DNA of 64,000 bases from Methanomassiliicoccales archaeon PtaU1.Bin124 (GTDB taxonomy: Archaea > Thermoplasmatota > Thermoplasmata > Methanomassiliicoccales > UBA472): positions 243,854 through 307,853 of the forward strand of contig MVRC01000012.1 of assembly GCA_002067865.1 (NCBI GenBank). The letters are read 5' to 3'. Shown here one piece after another: positions 1 to 9,211 of the stretch. Every line of letters starts with the position of its first letter. The first letter of the stretch is position 1. The position numbers and the translations under genes were made by a program. Under the pieces are notes generated by a model, which made no database searches, was not told the origin of the DNA, and was given only the letters and a program-made list of their open reading frames with translations.

Positions 1-1009
1 AACGGTAGTTGTTGGAGGAGATGGTGAAGGAATCGGTCCCCTGGCCGATCTGACCGACGCTGTCGGTTATCTGCATGTCGACGGTCACGAAACGCCCCTG
101 CAGCTGCGAGGAGGCCATGAACCCGTACTCGACGGCCAGCTGGTAGCCGTTCAGCTGGACGTTGTAGATGCCGAAGTTATGGATCGGGGCGGTCCACTCG
201 TAGATGACGGTGCGGCTGAGCGACATGCCGTCCAGCGTGGCGGTCGCATCCACATGCAGGGTGGCATCATGGGTGAACAGCTCCTCGGCGGTCGAGTTGC
301 TCAATGGCACCCTCAGCTCTCCGCTGTTGTACGTCTCGACAGTGAACGATTGGGATGCAGAGCCGATGACAGCGGACGAATTGCTGATGCTCACCGCGAC
401 CTGGATGGTCTTGCCGGTGACAAGGTCGGATGCGCCGAAGCTGTAGGGCTGGACCAGGGCGTAACCGGCGCCGGTCGATTCCAGCCTGAGCTGGGCCGGG
501 TCGATGCTGAGGTTGGAGATCATGGGCGGGATCTCCATGGTCTGGTTCCCCGCGCCGTTCACGGTCAGATGGATGAACCTCAGCCCGAAGTAGGAGTCCA
601 GGCCGAGGGCCATCTTGACCTCGGTCCCATTGAATATGATGTCCGATTTCTGCTCTGGGGTCAACGAGTTCAGGTCGATCCTCACCGGCAGTGTGGCCGT
701 GGTCCACTTCCCGGCCTTGAGGTCGGTGGGAACGGAGGAAGAGGTGGCGAGATGGGTGCCGTCCATCTCAGTCATGTTGACAGACAGCGTGAAGTCCTCG
801 ATGTCAAAGTAGCCCCCGTTGTGAATGTTGACCGAGACCTCCGCCTCGACGACATCCCCCGACATGTGCCATTGCACCTGCTGTCCCTCGGGGACCTGAA
901 TGTCCAGACCTCCTGTGGCCAATGGGACCACGGTGAGCAACAGGATCAAAGTGGTGGCGAGGCTGATGGCGATGATCACGAAGCGGACGGCGAGGAGGCT
1001 CCAGCGCAT
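1..1009 (-). CDS. Exported, membrane-anchored protein of unknown function (C-terminus cut by window edge)
   Basis: An uninterrupted minus-strand frame starts with ATG at 1009 and runs off the left edge, giving at least 336 residues. After a short basic start there is one hydrophobic segment (about residues 9-30, beginning FVIIAISLATTLILLL), which should act as an uncleaved anchor or signal peptide. The rest is polar, rich in Thr, Ser and Asn, and predicted to be beta-rich, with alternating strand patterns like LEA14 or Ig-like extracytoplasmic domains. No catalytic motif was found. A TATA box lies at 1032-1038, about 26 nt before the ATG, so the message is probably leaderless. It is divergent from the MscS gene. 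The frame and membrane segment are seen directly; an extracellular location is inferred and the function is unknown. Confidence 0.75.
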   Translation of the reverse strand, partial: MRWSLLAVRFVIIAISLATTLILLLTVVPLATGGLDIQVPEGQQVQWHMSGDVVEAEVSVNIHNGGYFDIEDFTLSVNMTEMDGTHLATSSSVPTDLKAGKWTTATLPVRIDLNSLTPEQKSDIIFNGTEVKMALGLDSYFGLRFIHLTVNGAGNQTMEIPPMISNLSIDPAQLRLESTGAGYALVQPYSFGASDLVTGKTIQVAVSISNSSAVIGSASQSFTVETYNSGELRVPLSNSTAEELFTHDATLHVDATATLDGMSLSRTVIYEWTAPIHNFGIYNVQLNGYQLAVEYGFMASSQLQGRFVTVDMQITDSVGQIGQGTDSFTISSNNYR

Positions 1010-1031
1010 GCCTGTTTCGTACGGGGTCAAG

Positions 1032-1038
1032 TAATTAA
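1032..1038 (-). promoter_or_regulatory. TATA box of the leftward exported-protein gene
   Basis: TTAATTA read on the minus strand, centred about 26 nt upstream of the ATG at 1009. That is the normal archaeal spacing from TATA to transcription start, which would make the message leaderless. Confidence 0.5.
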
Positions 1039-1105
1039 GACATTCTGTGCCAAATATCAACATCCACGAAAAACCTCCTGGCCTGGGGAAAGGGTTATTG
1101 CCGTC

Positions 1106-1999
1106 ATGGGCATTACCCTCGACATGGCGGATGTGGGGGCCGAGCAGGCGTTCGGCATTACCATTGAGGACTGGCTGCTCTTCTTCCTCATGCTGGTGGC
1201 CACGGTCATCATAGGCAGGGTCTGTTATGTCCTCATCCGCAGGTTCTTTGACGCCCGCCTCACCAAGAGGGCTTCGAAGAACATCGCCCGGGTCGTGGAG
1301 TACACCATCCTCGGTTCCGGCGCATACATCGGCATATTCTTCATCCTGCATCTGCAGCTGACCCCGCTACTGGCCTCGCTCGGGATCGCCGGTATCGCAG
1401 TGGCCTTCGCCTCACAGCAGATCATCCAGAACTTCATCGCCGGGCTCATCATCGGCGTGGAGAGGAGGATACAGTTGGAGGATTGGATCGAGATAGTCGG
1501 CGTCACCGCCTACAAGACCGCCAGGGTCAGGGACATCACCCTCACCAAGACGGTGCTGCTGGACCCGGCAGGTCATCTGGTCTATGTGCCTAACTCCACC
1601 ATCATCAACTCCCAGGTTATCAACTACACCCAGGCCGGGTTCTTCGAGGTGCCGCTGGAGGTCCGATTGGACCGGAAGGCGGATATCGACACCGCCATCC
1701 ATGTCATAATGGACGTGGCCGAGAAGGAGCCGAACATCCTTCCGAACCCGCACGTAGAGGGCAACCGAGACCTGGAGAGGTTGTTCGAGATGATCACGAT
1801 GAAGATGAAGGTCTCAAACACCGACCTGAAGCTGTTCTCCCCCCGCGTCCTGATCACCAAGATAGACGGGGACGACCTGGTCGTCAGCATACGCATCTGG
1901 ATAATGGACCCGGCCCACAAGGACGACATTGTATCGAGATTCCTGAGGAATCTGAACACCGCCTGCCTCAAGGAATGCGTCGTGCTCAACAGCAGTTAG
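1106..1999 (+). CDS. MscS-family mechanosensitive ion channel
   Basis: 297 residues. Small-conductance mechanosensitive channels open under membrane tension to release solutes during hypo-osmotic shock. Two hydrophobic helices (about residues 15-37 and 52-75) come before the pore helix region PLLASLGIAGIAVAFASQQ and the following FIAGLIIGVERRIQLEDWIE segment, which is the family hallmark joining TM3 to the beta domain. A soluble mixed domain follows to the C-terminus, with VYVPNSTIINSQVINYT typical of the cytoplasmic cage. The frame stays open far upstream (to 179), but that part overlaps the opposite-strand exported protein and has no membrane character, so I chose the ATG at 1106. Length and architecture fit the small MscS class. 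Family is confident; the gating stimulus is assumed. Confidence 0.92.
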   Translation: MGITLDMADVGAEQAFGITIEDWLLFFLMLVATVIIGRVCYVLIRRFFDARLTKRASKNIARVVEYTILGSGAYIGIFFILHLQLTPLLASLGIAGIAVAFASQQIIQNFIAGLIIGVERRIQLEDWIEIVGVTAYKTARVRDITLTKTVLLDPAGHLVYVPNSTIINSQVINYTQAGFFEVPLEVRLDRKADIDTAIHVIMDVAEKEPNILPNPHVEGNRDLERLFEMITMKMKVSNTDLKLFSPRVLITKIDGDDLVVSIRIWIMDPAHKDDIVSRFLRNLNTACLKECVVLNSS

Positions 2000-2081
2000 G
2001 AACGGCGGGATGTCAAGCGTGGTCAACCATTTCCTCTCACCGTTCCCGGTTAACATCGAAAGCGTTAAATGAACCCCCTCA

Positions 2082-2099
2082 ATGACCCAACTCGGTCAT
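2082..2099. promoter_or_regulatory. Inverted repeat ATGACC-N6-GGTCAT just before the zinc-ribbon gene
   Basis: Perfect 6-bp half-sites with a 6-bp spacer, ending 5 nt before the ATG at 2104. A TATA-like GTTAAATG lies at 2064-2071. The position would suit a repressor site near the transcription start, but no regulator can be linked to it. Confidence 0.3.
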
Positions 2100-2103
2100 C
2101 TGC

Positions 2104-2382
2104 ATGAACCCAGGCCCTATCGATCTAGAATGTCCTTCTTGCGGGAAGATGATCCGGTCCGATGCCGAGAAATGCCCCTTTTGCTGTGCTGAACTGGAGT
2201 TCCACGACATCGATGACCTGGAAAAGGTAGCGAACGGCCACTCCATCGAAGAGAAGACCTGCGAACCGGTCAAAGAGGTCCCGAAGCCGAGGCCCCAGCC
2301 CGAGACGAAGGTCGAAATGAAGCATGAGGAGCCTGAGAGGCAGGGCCGCTTTGGCAAATTATTTGGGCGCGGAAAGAAGTAA
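2104..2382 (+). CDS. Small zinc-ribbon protein
   Basis: 92 residues. Two CxxC knuckles at residues 10-13 and 24-27 (CPSC and CPFC) form a classic N-terminal zinc ribbon. Next is an acidic linker (about residues 31-65), then a charged Pro/Glu/Lys-rich tail ending in GRFGKLFGRGKK. Such ribbons usually bind nucleic acid or protein partners; here the basic C-terminus suggests RNA or DNA contact, but this is inference. The stop at 2382 is 24 nt before the ATG of the PUA gene, so the two are probably cotranscribed. No specific orthologue was recognised. Confidence 0.8.
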   Translation: MNPGPIDLECPSCGKMIRSDAEKCPFCCAELEFHDIDDLEKVANGHSIEEKTCEPVKEVPKPRPQPETKVEMKHEEPERQGRFGKLFGRGKK

Positions 2383-2406
2383 CCTTCCATACCAGGTGTG
2401 TCCCAG

Positions 2407-2901
2407 ATGACCGAGCTCAGGGTGCGCAAGCGCGGCCGCATGCGAGAGAAGGAGATCAAGGCCATGTCGGAGGAGATCTCTTCCGCCGTGGGCGTGGAGG
2501 TCTTCACCAACAAGGACACGGTGGACATGGCGGAGAGCTCGGAGTTCAACGTCGTTTTCGTCAACAATGAGATAATGGCACTGGTCATCGAGGGAAGGCC
2601 GTTCCTGACCGTCAGAGGTCTGCTGAAGTACAAGCCCGTCAAAAGGTACGTCACGGTGGACATGGGCGCGGTCCCGTTCGTCACCAAGGGAGCGGACGTC
2701 ATGGGCCCGGGCATCGTCGAGGCCGACCCGGCCATTCAGCCAGGGGATTTCGTGTGGGTCAGGGACGTCAAGTTCCAGAAGGCACTGGCCATCGGTCAGG
2801 CCATGGCCACCGGGGAGGAGATGGCGGCGAAGAAGCCGGGCAAGCTCATCAAGTCCATCTCCTACGTGGGCGACAAGCTGTGGAAGTACGGCGAGGAATG
2901 A
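2407..2901 (+). CDS. PUA-domain RNA-binding protein, MCT-1/Tma20-like
   Basis: 164 residues from ATG 2407. An in-frame GTG at 2398 is the alternative start; AGGTG at 2394-2398 would serve as a ribosome-binding site for the ATG. The N-terminal half (about residues 5-75) matches the pre-PUA domain of the archaeal DUF1947 family. The C-terminal half, from RYVTVDMGAVPFVTKGADVM to the end, is a PUA fold with its conserved Gly-rich PGIVEAD and GDFVWV strands. Eukaryotic relatives (MCT-1) act in translation re-initiation and ribosome recycling with a SUI1-type partner; the archaeal function is less certain. The gene follows a zinc-ribbon gene and meets the hydrolase gene tail to tail with no gap. 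Confidence 0.88.
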   Translation: MTELRVRKRGRMREKEIKAMSEEISSAVGVEVFTNKDTVDMAESSEFNVVFVNNEIMALVIEGRPFLTVRGLLKYKPVKRYVTVDMGAVPFVTKGADVMGPGIVEADPAIQPGDFVWVRDVKFQKALAIGQAMATGEEMAAKKPGKLIKSISYVGDKLWKYGEE

Positions 2902-3591
2902 TCACTTCTTGACGTGCTCGGCCGCGAACTTCCTGATGGCCTCGTTGGCATCGTGAATTATCGGAGAGCCGTGGCCTGGAAGCAGCGCTTCCACATCGAG
3001 CTTGGCCAAGCGCTCGAAGGACCGATCGCACTCCTCCCGGCTGAATTTGTACTGGAACGGCACGTCCAGTTCGTCGTTTCTGTTTCCGACAGTATCTCCG
3101 CAGAACAGCACCTTGCGCGAGGGCGAGTACAATGAGATGTTGCCGACGGTATGGCCGGGCAGATGGAGCACCTGCAGACCGCCCAGCGCATCGATGACAT
3201 CCCCCTCCTTTAGGGTCCCATCCACGTCCACTGGGGTCACCTTCAGCATGGGCGAGATGAGCCAGAAGACCACCCTCATGCCGCCATGGTGCTTGGGCAT
3301 GGCCTTCTTGCCGGCCACATGGTCGGCGTCCAGTTCGTGCACCATCAGCCTCCCTCCCTCGGCCTTTTTGACGAACGGGGCGGCTTGAAAATGATCGTGA
3401 TGGGCGTGGGTGATGACGATGTTCCTCAACCCCCCGACCGGAACATCAGCTTCCCTCAGCAGCGCCGAGACCTTGGGGGCGTTGCGGCCCATGCCGACGT
3501 CGATCATGGTGGTCTCCCCCTCACCGCAGATCAGATAGCAATTAGCACCGGTGGGACTGTCCACCATGTAGACGTTCGGAAGCAGCTTCAT
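2902..3591 (-). CDS. Metallo-beta-lactamase-fold hydrolase
   Basis: 229 residues. The zinc-binding motif HxHxDH is intact at residues 62-67 (HAHHDH). Later ligands are also present: PGH in LHLPGHTVGN, the Asp of FCGDTV and the final His of LLPGHGSP. This is a complete two-metal active site of the glyoxalase II/MBL superfamily. Candidate substrates include thioesters, lactones and phosphodiesters; the sequence does not decide. A short insertion (about residues 85-120) with GMRVVFWLISPMLKV lies between the metal motifs, as in many uncharacterised archaeal members. It is transcribed towards the PUA gene and its stop directly abuts that gene. Confidence 0.88.
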   Translation of the reverse strand: MKLLPNVYMVDSPTGANCYLICGEGETTMIDVGMGRNAPKVSALLREADVPVGGLRNIVITHAHHDHFQAAPFVKKAEGGRLMVHELDADHVAGKKAMPKHHGGMRVVFWLISPMLKVTPVDVDGTLKEGDVIDALGGLQVLHLPGHTVGNISLYSPSRKVLFCGDTVGNRNDELDVPFQYKFSREECDRSFERLAKLDVEALLPGHGSPIIHDANEAIRKFAAEHVKK

Positions 3592-3659
3592 GATGGGAGA
3601 CCAGACTGACAGGTCATCACATCAAACTGTCGTCATGGTGCGTAAAAGACGACAGCCGA

Positions 3660-4448
3660 TCAGGACCAGGCCCAGAACCTTCCATCCCTCTTGACCAGAT
3701 GGACAGGGACATTGAACAGCTTGGACAGGTTCTTCTCGTCCAGTATCTCGATGCCGCCATCCCGGAAGACCTTCCCGCCCTTCATCATGATGACCCGGTC
3801 CATCTCCGGAATGATGTCCGAAGGGTCCTGGGTCACGAGTATGAGGGTCTTGCCCGCCTTGGCGATGGAGGTCATGGCCTGACGGACGGCGTGCTTGCCG
3901 GTCAGGTCCAGATTGTTCATCGGCTCGTCCAGGATGAGCGCCTCCGGATCGTTCACCAGCGCCCTGGCCATCAGTACTCTCCTAGCCTCGCCCATCGACA
4001 TGATCGAGATGTCCTTCTCGGCCAGTCTCAGACCGCCGACCAACTTCAGCGCTTTGCACGCCTTCTTTTCCATATCGCCATCGACGCTCTGGGAACGGTT
4101 CGTGCCGATGGAGCCGAAGAAGCCAGAAAGGACAGCGTCCAGGCCGTCCATCTCCCGCATGAAGTCCACCTGGAGATCGCTGGAGACCAGTCCGAACGCG
4201 GCTCTAACCTCTTGCATGTCCCACAGGTCCGAACCCCTGATGCGGACGTATGATGCCTCATCAGATGTATCGTGGCGGTACTCCCCCATCATGACCTTGA
4301 TCAGCGACGACTTCCCGGAACCGTTCGCACCCAGTATGACGATCCTCTCCCCTCTCTCGATCGTCAGGTCGATGTTCTTCAGGATGTCCACATCGCCCAT
4401 GCCGACGGTCACCTTGTGCATCTCGATGATGGGGCCGGTCATTGGCAC
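3660..4448 (-). CDS. Stand-alone ABC-type ATPase (ModF/YlmA-like) with Gln in the H-loop
   Basis: 262 residues. Walker A (GANGSGKS, residues 40-47), Walker B with catalytic Glu (LILDEP, 171-176) and the D-loop (NNLD) are intact. The signature reads MSMGEARR (150-157) instead of LSxGQ/E, and the H-loop position carries Gln207 (LVTQDPSDI) instead of His. No permease or binding-protein gene is adjacent, so this looks like a soluble or regulatory ATPase of the YlmA/ModF type, not an importer subunit. The frame opens at a GTG (4448), but an ATG two codons later (4442) is equally likely. A tail after the ABC core ends RDGRFWAWS. Transport substrate, if any, is unknown. Confidence 0.85.
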   Translation of the reverse strand: MPMTGPIIEMHKVTVGMGDVDILKNIDLTIERGERIVILGANGSGKSSLIKVMMGEYRHDTSDEASYVRIRGSDLWDMQEVRAAFGLVSSDLQVDFMREMDGLDAVLSGFFGSIGTNRSQSVDGDMEKKACKALKLVGGLRLAEKDISIMSMGEARRVLMARALVNDPEALILDEPMNNLDLTGKHAVRQAMTSIAKAGKTLILVTQDPSDIIPEMDRVIMMKGGKVFRDGGIEILDEKNLSKLFNVPVHLVKRDGRFWAWS

Positions 4449-4510
4449 CAGGTAAAGAATACGGCTATTTCACATCTGGCAATCCTATCTTCTCCGGGCC
4501 CGCTGGCACA

Positions 4511-4521
4511 ATAAATATATA
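4511..4521 (+). promoter_or_regulatory. Strong TATA box of the DUF1616 gene
   Basis: ATAAATATATA centred about 28 nt before the GTG start at 4544. With normal archaeal spacing the transcript would begin at or next to the start codon, so the message is predicted to be leaderless. Confidence 0.6.
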
Positions 4522-4543
4522 CACTCCGGCTTAATCGGCGGGC

Positions 4544-5539
4544 GTGCTGAAGCTCGACGTCCGGAAGGACTGGGACGTGGCGGCCATACTCGTCACCACC
4601 CCGCTGCTCATCCTCGCCATATTTCTCTTACCGGACACGCCCCTGCGCGTGGTGCTCGGGCTTCCGTTCCTGCTGTTCTTCCCTGGGTATGTGACGGTGC
4701 TGGCGCTCTTCCCGGCGAGGAAGGACCTGGAACCGATCGAGCGCATCGCCCTGTCCTTCGGTCTCAGCATCGCCATCTCCCCGCTGATCGGGTTCGGGCT
4801 GAACTACACTCCTTTCGGCATCCGCCTGGTGCCGATACTGGCCTGCCTTTCCATATTCAATGTCGCCATAGCGCTGGTCGGCCTGTGGCGCCGCTATCAG
4901 GTCGATGAGCCGTTCCTTCCCTTCGACGTCAAGAAGGTGATGAACGATGCGCTCGGTTCGTACCGGGCGGAGAAAGGTGTGGACCGCGCGCTGACGATCA
5001 TACTCGTCATCGCCATCCTGTTGTCCGTCGTGGCGCTGGTCTATGTCATCGCCGTGCCCAGGCAGGGGGAGAGCTACACCGAGCTGTACCTGCTAGGCCC
5101 CGACGGCAAGGCGGAGAACTACCCCAACAACCTCACTGTCGGCCAGAACGGCACGGTAATAATCGGTCTGGCGAACCATGAGCACAAGACCGTGACCTAT
5201 TTCATAGAGATCTGGCTGGTGAACGCCACCTACATCGACAATCAGACCCAGGTCAACAAGATGTACTACTATGACACATTGAACGTGACGCTGGACCATG
5301 TCGATGCTAACCTGGAAGGCAACTGGACCTCACAGTGGGAGAAGCGGTATACGTTCAGCTTCAACGTGACGGGCCAGTACAAGCTATGGTTCCTGCTCTA
5401 CGAGGACGCGGAGCCGAGCGAGCCAGCGAACCTGCAGAAGATGGTCGATTATTCTGGAACGGTCGCTTCAGAGAGGATAAGCGAGGCGGTCCTGAACCAT
5501 GTCCAGAGCGTCAATCTGAACATGAGGATATATTCCTGA
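4544..5539 (+). CDS. DUF1616 membrane protein
   Basis: 331 residues from GTG 4544. Five hydrophobic helices fit the DUF1616 family: four in the N-terminal third, with the family-typical LPFLLFFPGYVTVLALFP and IALSFGLSIAISPLIGFGLNY, and one at about residues 150-170. A roughly 160-residue extracytoplasmic domain follows, rich in Asn-Xaa-Thr/Ser sequons (NLT, NGT, NAT, NQT, NVT, NWT), as expected for a glycosylated archaeal surface protein. DUF1616 proteins are common in archaeal surface-polysaccharide and S-layer neighbourhoods, but no activity is established. It lies next to the GDP-sugar genes, convergent with fcl. Family call is confident; function is unknown. Confidence 0.85.
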   Translation: MLKLDVRKDWDVAAILVTTPLLILAIFLLPDTPLRVVLGLPFLLFFPGYVTVLALFPARKDLEPIERIALSFGLSIAISPLIGFGLNYTPFGIRLVPILACLSIFNVAIALVGLWRRYQVDEPFLPFDVKKVMNDALGSYRAEKGVDRALTIILVIAILLSVVALVYVIAVPRQGESYTELYLLGPDGKAENYPNNLTVGQNGTVIIGLANHEHKTVTYFIEIWLVNATYIDNQTQVNKMYYYDTLNVTLDHVDANLEGNWTSQWEKRYTFSFNVTGQYKLWFLLYEDAEPSEPANLQKMVDYSGTVASERISEAVLNHVQSVNLNMRIYS

Positions 5540-5540
5540 A

Positions 5541-6500
<960 letters not shown>

Positions 6501-7544
6501 TCAGTCCACGCCCCACCAGCGCTGCTTGAACCTCTTCTTGATGATGGCGTCGCCCTCGCCGATCGGCCTCAGGCCGGCGGCCCTCATGTCGGCATCGACC
6601 ATAATCTTGGCCAGGTCCTTGAACTTGACCTTCGCCTCCCACTTCAGCTGTTTCTTGGCCTTGGAAGCATCTGCCACCAGCACTTCCACCTCGGTCGGGC
6701 GGAAGTAACGCTTGTCGACCTCGACCCTCTTGCCCTGGTCCAGGCCGGCGTAATCGAACGTGAAGTCCACGAACTCCTGCACCGAGTGGGTCTCGCCGGT
6801 GCCGATGACGAAATCATCGGCCTTCTTCTGCTGCAGCATGAGCCACATCGCCTCTACGTACTCGGGCGCAAAGCCCCAGTCGCGCTTGGCGTTGAGGTTG
6901 CCCAGGTACAGCTTGTCCTGCTTCTTGGCCAGCATGGCGGCGATGGCCCTGGTGATCTTCCTGGTCACGAACGTCTCGCCGCGGCGGGGCGATTCGTGGT
7001 TGAACAATATCCCGTTGCAGGCGTACATCTTGTACCCCTCGCGGTAGTTCTGCGCCAGCCAGTAGGCGTAGACTTTGGCGCAGGCGTAGGGAGAGCGAGG
7101 CATGAACGGGGTCCTCTCGTTCTGTGGCGGAGCGGAGCCGCCGAACATCTCGCTGCTCGATGCTTGGTAGTAACGGACCGAGCGTCCGCAACGCCTGATG
7201 GACTCGAGCATCCTGGTGGCGCCGAGACCGACCACATTTCCAGTGTACTCCGGGATGTCGAAGCTGACGCGCACATGGCTTTGAGCTCCAAGGTTGTACA
7301 CCTCGTCCGGCTGGACGTTGTAGATGATGTTGTTGATCATCTCCGAATCCGCCAGGTCGCCGTAGTGGAGATTGAGCATCCGGTGCGGCTCGTGCGGGTC
7401 CTGGTAGATGTGGCTGATGCGGGCGGTGTTGAACGTGCTGGCCCGGCGGATGATGCCATGGACCTCGTAGCCCTTGTGAAGTAAAAGCTCCGCCAGATAA
7501 GAACCGTCCTGCCCAGTGATGCCAGTGATCAATGCCTTCTTCAT
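6501..7544 (-). CDS. gmd: GDP-mannose 4,6-dehydratase
   Basis: 347 residues. The N-terminus has the Gmd version of the Rossmann motif ([15 protein letters not shown]), followed by [27 protein letters not shown] and the catalytic YACAK. The enzyme converts GDP-mannose to GDP-4-keto-6-deoxymannose, the substrate of the next gene fcl. A TATA box on this strand (TTATTATTAA, 7581-7590) sits about 40 nt before the ATG, and GGGG precedes the start, so this is the first gene of a gmd-fcl operon. It is divergent from rmlA. No phosphomannomutase or GDP-mannose pyrophosphorylase gene is in the window. Confidence 0.95.
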   Translation of the reverse strand: MKKALITGITGQDGSYLAELLLHKGYEVHGIIRRASTFNTARISHIYQDPHEPHRMLNLHYGDLADSEMINNIIYNVQPDEVYNLGAQSHVRVSFDIPEYTGNVVGLGATRMLESIRRCGRSVRYYQASSSEMFGGSAPPQNERTPFMPRSPYACAKVYAYWLAQNYREGYKMYACNGILFNHESPRRGETFVTRKITRAIAAMLAKKQDKLYLGNLNAKRDWGFAPEYVEAMWLMLQQKKADDFVIGTGETHSVQEFVDFTFDYAGLDQGKRVEVDKRYFRPTEVEVLVADASKAKKQLKWEAKVKFKDLAKIMVDADMRAAGLRPIGEGDAIIKKRFKQRWWGVD

Positions 7545-7580
7545 CGTTACCCCGTTCGCTCAGGACATGGCCTTCATCGA

Positions 7581-7590
7581 ATTAATAATA
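7581..7590 (-). promoter_or_regulatory. TATA box of the gmd-fcl operon
   Basis: TTATTATTAA read leftward, placing a transcription start near 7560 with a short leader before the ATG at 7544. Confidence 0.5.
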
Positions 7591-7692
7591 ACCTTCAGAG
7601 GGTTCGGTCGACACTATGCTGGACGAGTACTTATGGGATGCAGCAAACTTGTACCTGAGCGTTGACCGAACGGTCATATGGGCCCAATTCCA

Positions 7693-7698
7693 TTAATA
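7693..7698 (+). promoter_or_regulatory. TATA box of the rml operon
   Basis: TTAATA about 25 nt upstream of the rmlA ATG at 7721, again predicting a leaderless start. The divergent gmd promoter lies about 100 nt away. Confidence 0.45.
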
Positions 7699-7720
7699 GT
7701 GGAAAAAATCTTTCCCACCC

Positions 7721-8602
7721 ATGAAGGGTATCATTCTGGCAGGAGGGACTGGGACCCGTTTGTACCCCATGACCTCCATCCTGAACAAGCACCTCCTGCC
7801 CATCTATGATAAGCCGATGATCTACTATCCCATGTCCGTACTGATGCTCGCGGGCATCAAGGACATTCTCATCATCTCCACTCCCGAGGACACGCCCAAC
7901 TTCCAGCAGATGCTGGGCGACGGGGAGAGATATGGCATTCATCTCTCTTATGAGGTTCAACCATCCCCGGACGGCCTGGCCCAGGCGTTCATCGTGGGGG
8001 AGAAGTTCATCGGGGACGAGCCGGTCGCGATGATCCTGGGCGACAACCTGTTCTACGGCAGCGGCCTGAGCGAGAGGCTCAAGAGGGCGGTCGACAACGC
8101 CAAGAGAGGCAAGGCCACCGTCTTCGGCTCGCTGGTCAAGGACCCGGAACGCTTCGGCGTCATCGAGTTCGACGAGAAGTGGAGCGTGGTCAGCATCGAG
8201 GAGAAGCCGAAGAAGGCGCGTTCCAACTTCGCCGCCACCGGCCTCTACTTTTACGATAACCGGGTGGTCAGCTTCGCCAAGAAGGTCAAGCCCTCGTGGC
8301 GCAACGAGCTGGAGATCACCGACGTCAACAACATGTACCTGGCGAACGGGGACCTGGAAGCGATCCCGTTCAGCCGTGGGTTCACCTGGATGGACATGGG
8401 AACGCCCGAATCGATGGCCGAGGCCAGCGAGTTCATCCGCTCCGTGGAGAGGCAGCACGGCCTGAAGATCGCCTGCCTGGAGGAGATCGCCTATCGCAAC
8501 GGCTGGATCGGCCGCGAGGCGCTCGAGCCTTACGCCAAGAAGTGGGAGAACAACGACTACGGAAGGTATCTATTGAGGATCCTCGATTCCAAGGTGAGAT
8601 GA
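7721..8602 (+). CDS. rmlA: Glucose-1-phosphate thymidylyltransferase
   Basis: 293 residues, normal family length. The nucleotidyltransferase signature [20 protein letters not shown] at the N-terminus, the metal/nucleotide motif LGDNLFYG, and [10 protein letters not shown] with [12 protein letters not shown] near the C-terminus all match RmlA. It makes dTDP-glucose from dTTP and glucose-1-phosphate, the entry step to dTDP-6-deoxy sugars. It is the first gene of rmlA-rmlC-rmlB, followed 7 nt later by rmlC. The archaeal enzyme may accept UTP as well. Confident. Confidence 0.95.
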   Translation: MKGIILAGGTGTRLYPMTSILNKHLLPIYDKPMIYYPMSVLMLAGIKDILIISTPEDTPNFQQMLGDGERYGIHLSYEVQPSPDGLAQAFIVGEKFIGDEPVAMILGDNLFYGSGLSERLKRAVDNAKRGKATVFGSLVKDPERFGVIEFDEKWSVVSIEEKPKKARSNFAATGLYFYDNRVVSFAKKVKPSWRNELEITDVNNMYLANGDLEAIPFSRGFTWMDMGTPESMAEASEFIRSVERQHGLKIACLEEIAYRNGWIGREALEPYAKKWENNDYGRYLLRILDSKVR

Positions 8603-8609
8603 ACAGTCC

Positions 8610-9161
8610 ATGAGGGCATTGGGTTCTGAGATCGAGGACGTTCTGCTCCTCCTGCCAGAGGTGCACCGTGACGACCGCGGCTGGTTCGCGGAGAGCCATT
8701 CCGACCGTTCTTTACAAGAGATAGGCATCAGCGTTCGCTTCGTGCAGGACAACCATTCCTTCAGCGCCAAGAAGGGAACGTTGCGCGGTCTGCACTACCA
8801 GATCTACCCATATGCCCAGGCGAAGCTCATCCGCTGCACCAGGGGGGCGATCATGGATGTGGTGCTGGACCTACGTCCCGAATCAGCCACATACGGAAAA
8901 TGGACCAAGCTCATGCTGAGCGCGGAGAACATGCGCATGCTCTTCGTGCCGCGCGGCCTGGCCCATGGGTTCGTCACCTTGAAGGCGAACACCGAGGTGC
9001 AGTACAAGGTGGATGATTTCTACGATAAGGAATGCGAGCGGTCCATCCGGTACGACGACCCGGACCTCTGCATCGACTGGGGCGCCCCGATCAAGCACAT
9101 CTCCGAGAAGGATATGAGCGCCGATCCCTACCAGGACCGCTGCCACGATTTCGAAGGGTAG
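8610..9161 (+). CDS. rmlC: dTDP-4-dehydrorhamnose 3,5-epimerase
   Basis: 183 residues, the standard size of this cupin-fold epimerase. Conserved motifs are DDRGWFAES near the start, GTLRGLHYQ with the catalytic His, and VPRGLAHGFVTL. It epimerises dTDP-4-keto-6-deoxyglucose at C3 and C5. It sits between rmlA (7 nt gap) and rmlB, so all three dTDP-sugar genes belong to one rightward unit. A 3-only epimerase of a related dTDP-sugar route cannot be excluded because rmlD is missing nearby. Confidence 0.93.
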   Translation: MRALGSEIEDVLLLLPEVHRDDRGWFAESHSDRSLQEIGISVRFVQDNHSFSAKKGTLRGLHYQIYPYAQAKLIRCTRGAIMDVVLDLRPESATYGKWTKLMLSAENMRMLFVPRGLAHGFVTLKANTEVQYKVDDFYDKECERSIRYDDPDLCIDWGAPIKHISEKDMSADPYQDRCHDFEG

Positions 9162-9211
9162 GCGTGGAAGCTAATTATTAATGCGATGCGATTGTGGGTG
9201 TCGTGAGCGGC

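Noticed and set aside
179..1105. N-terminal extension of the MscS frame by 309 codons
   Set aside because: It lies opposite the exported-protein gene, has no membrane or domain character and contains the divergent promoter region; the MscS fold begins at the ATG at 1106.
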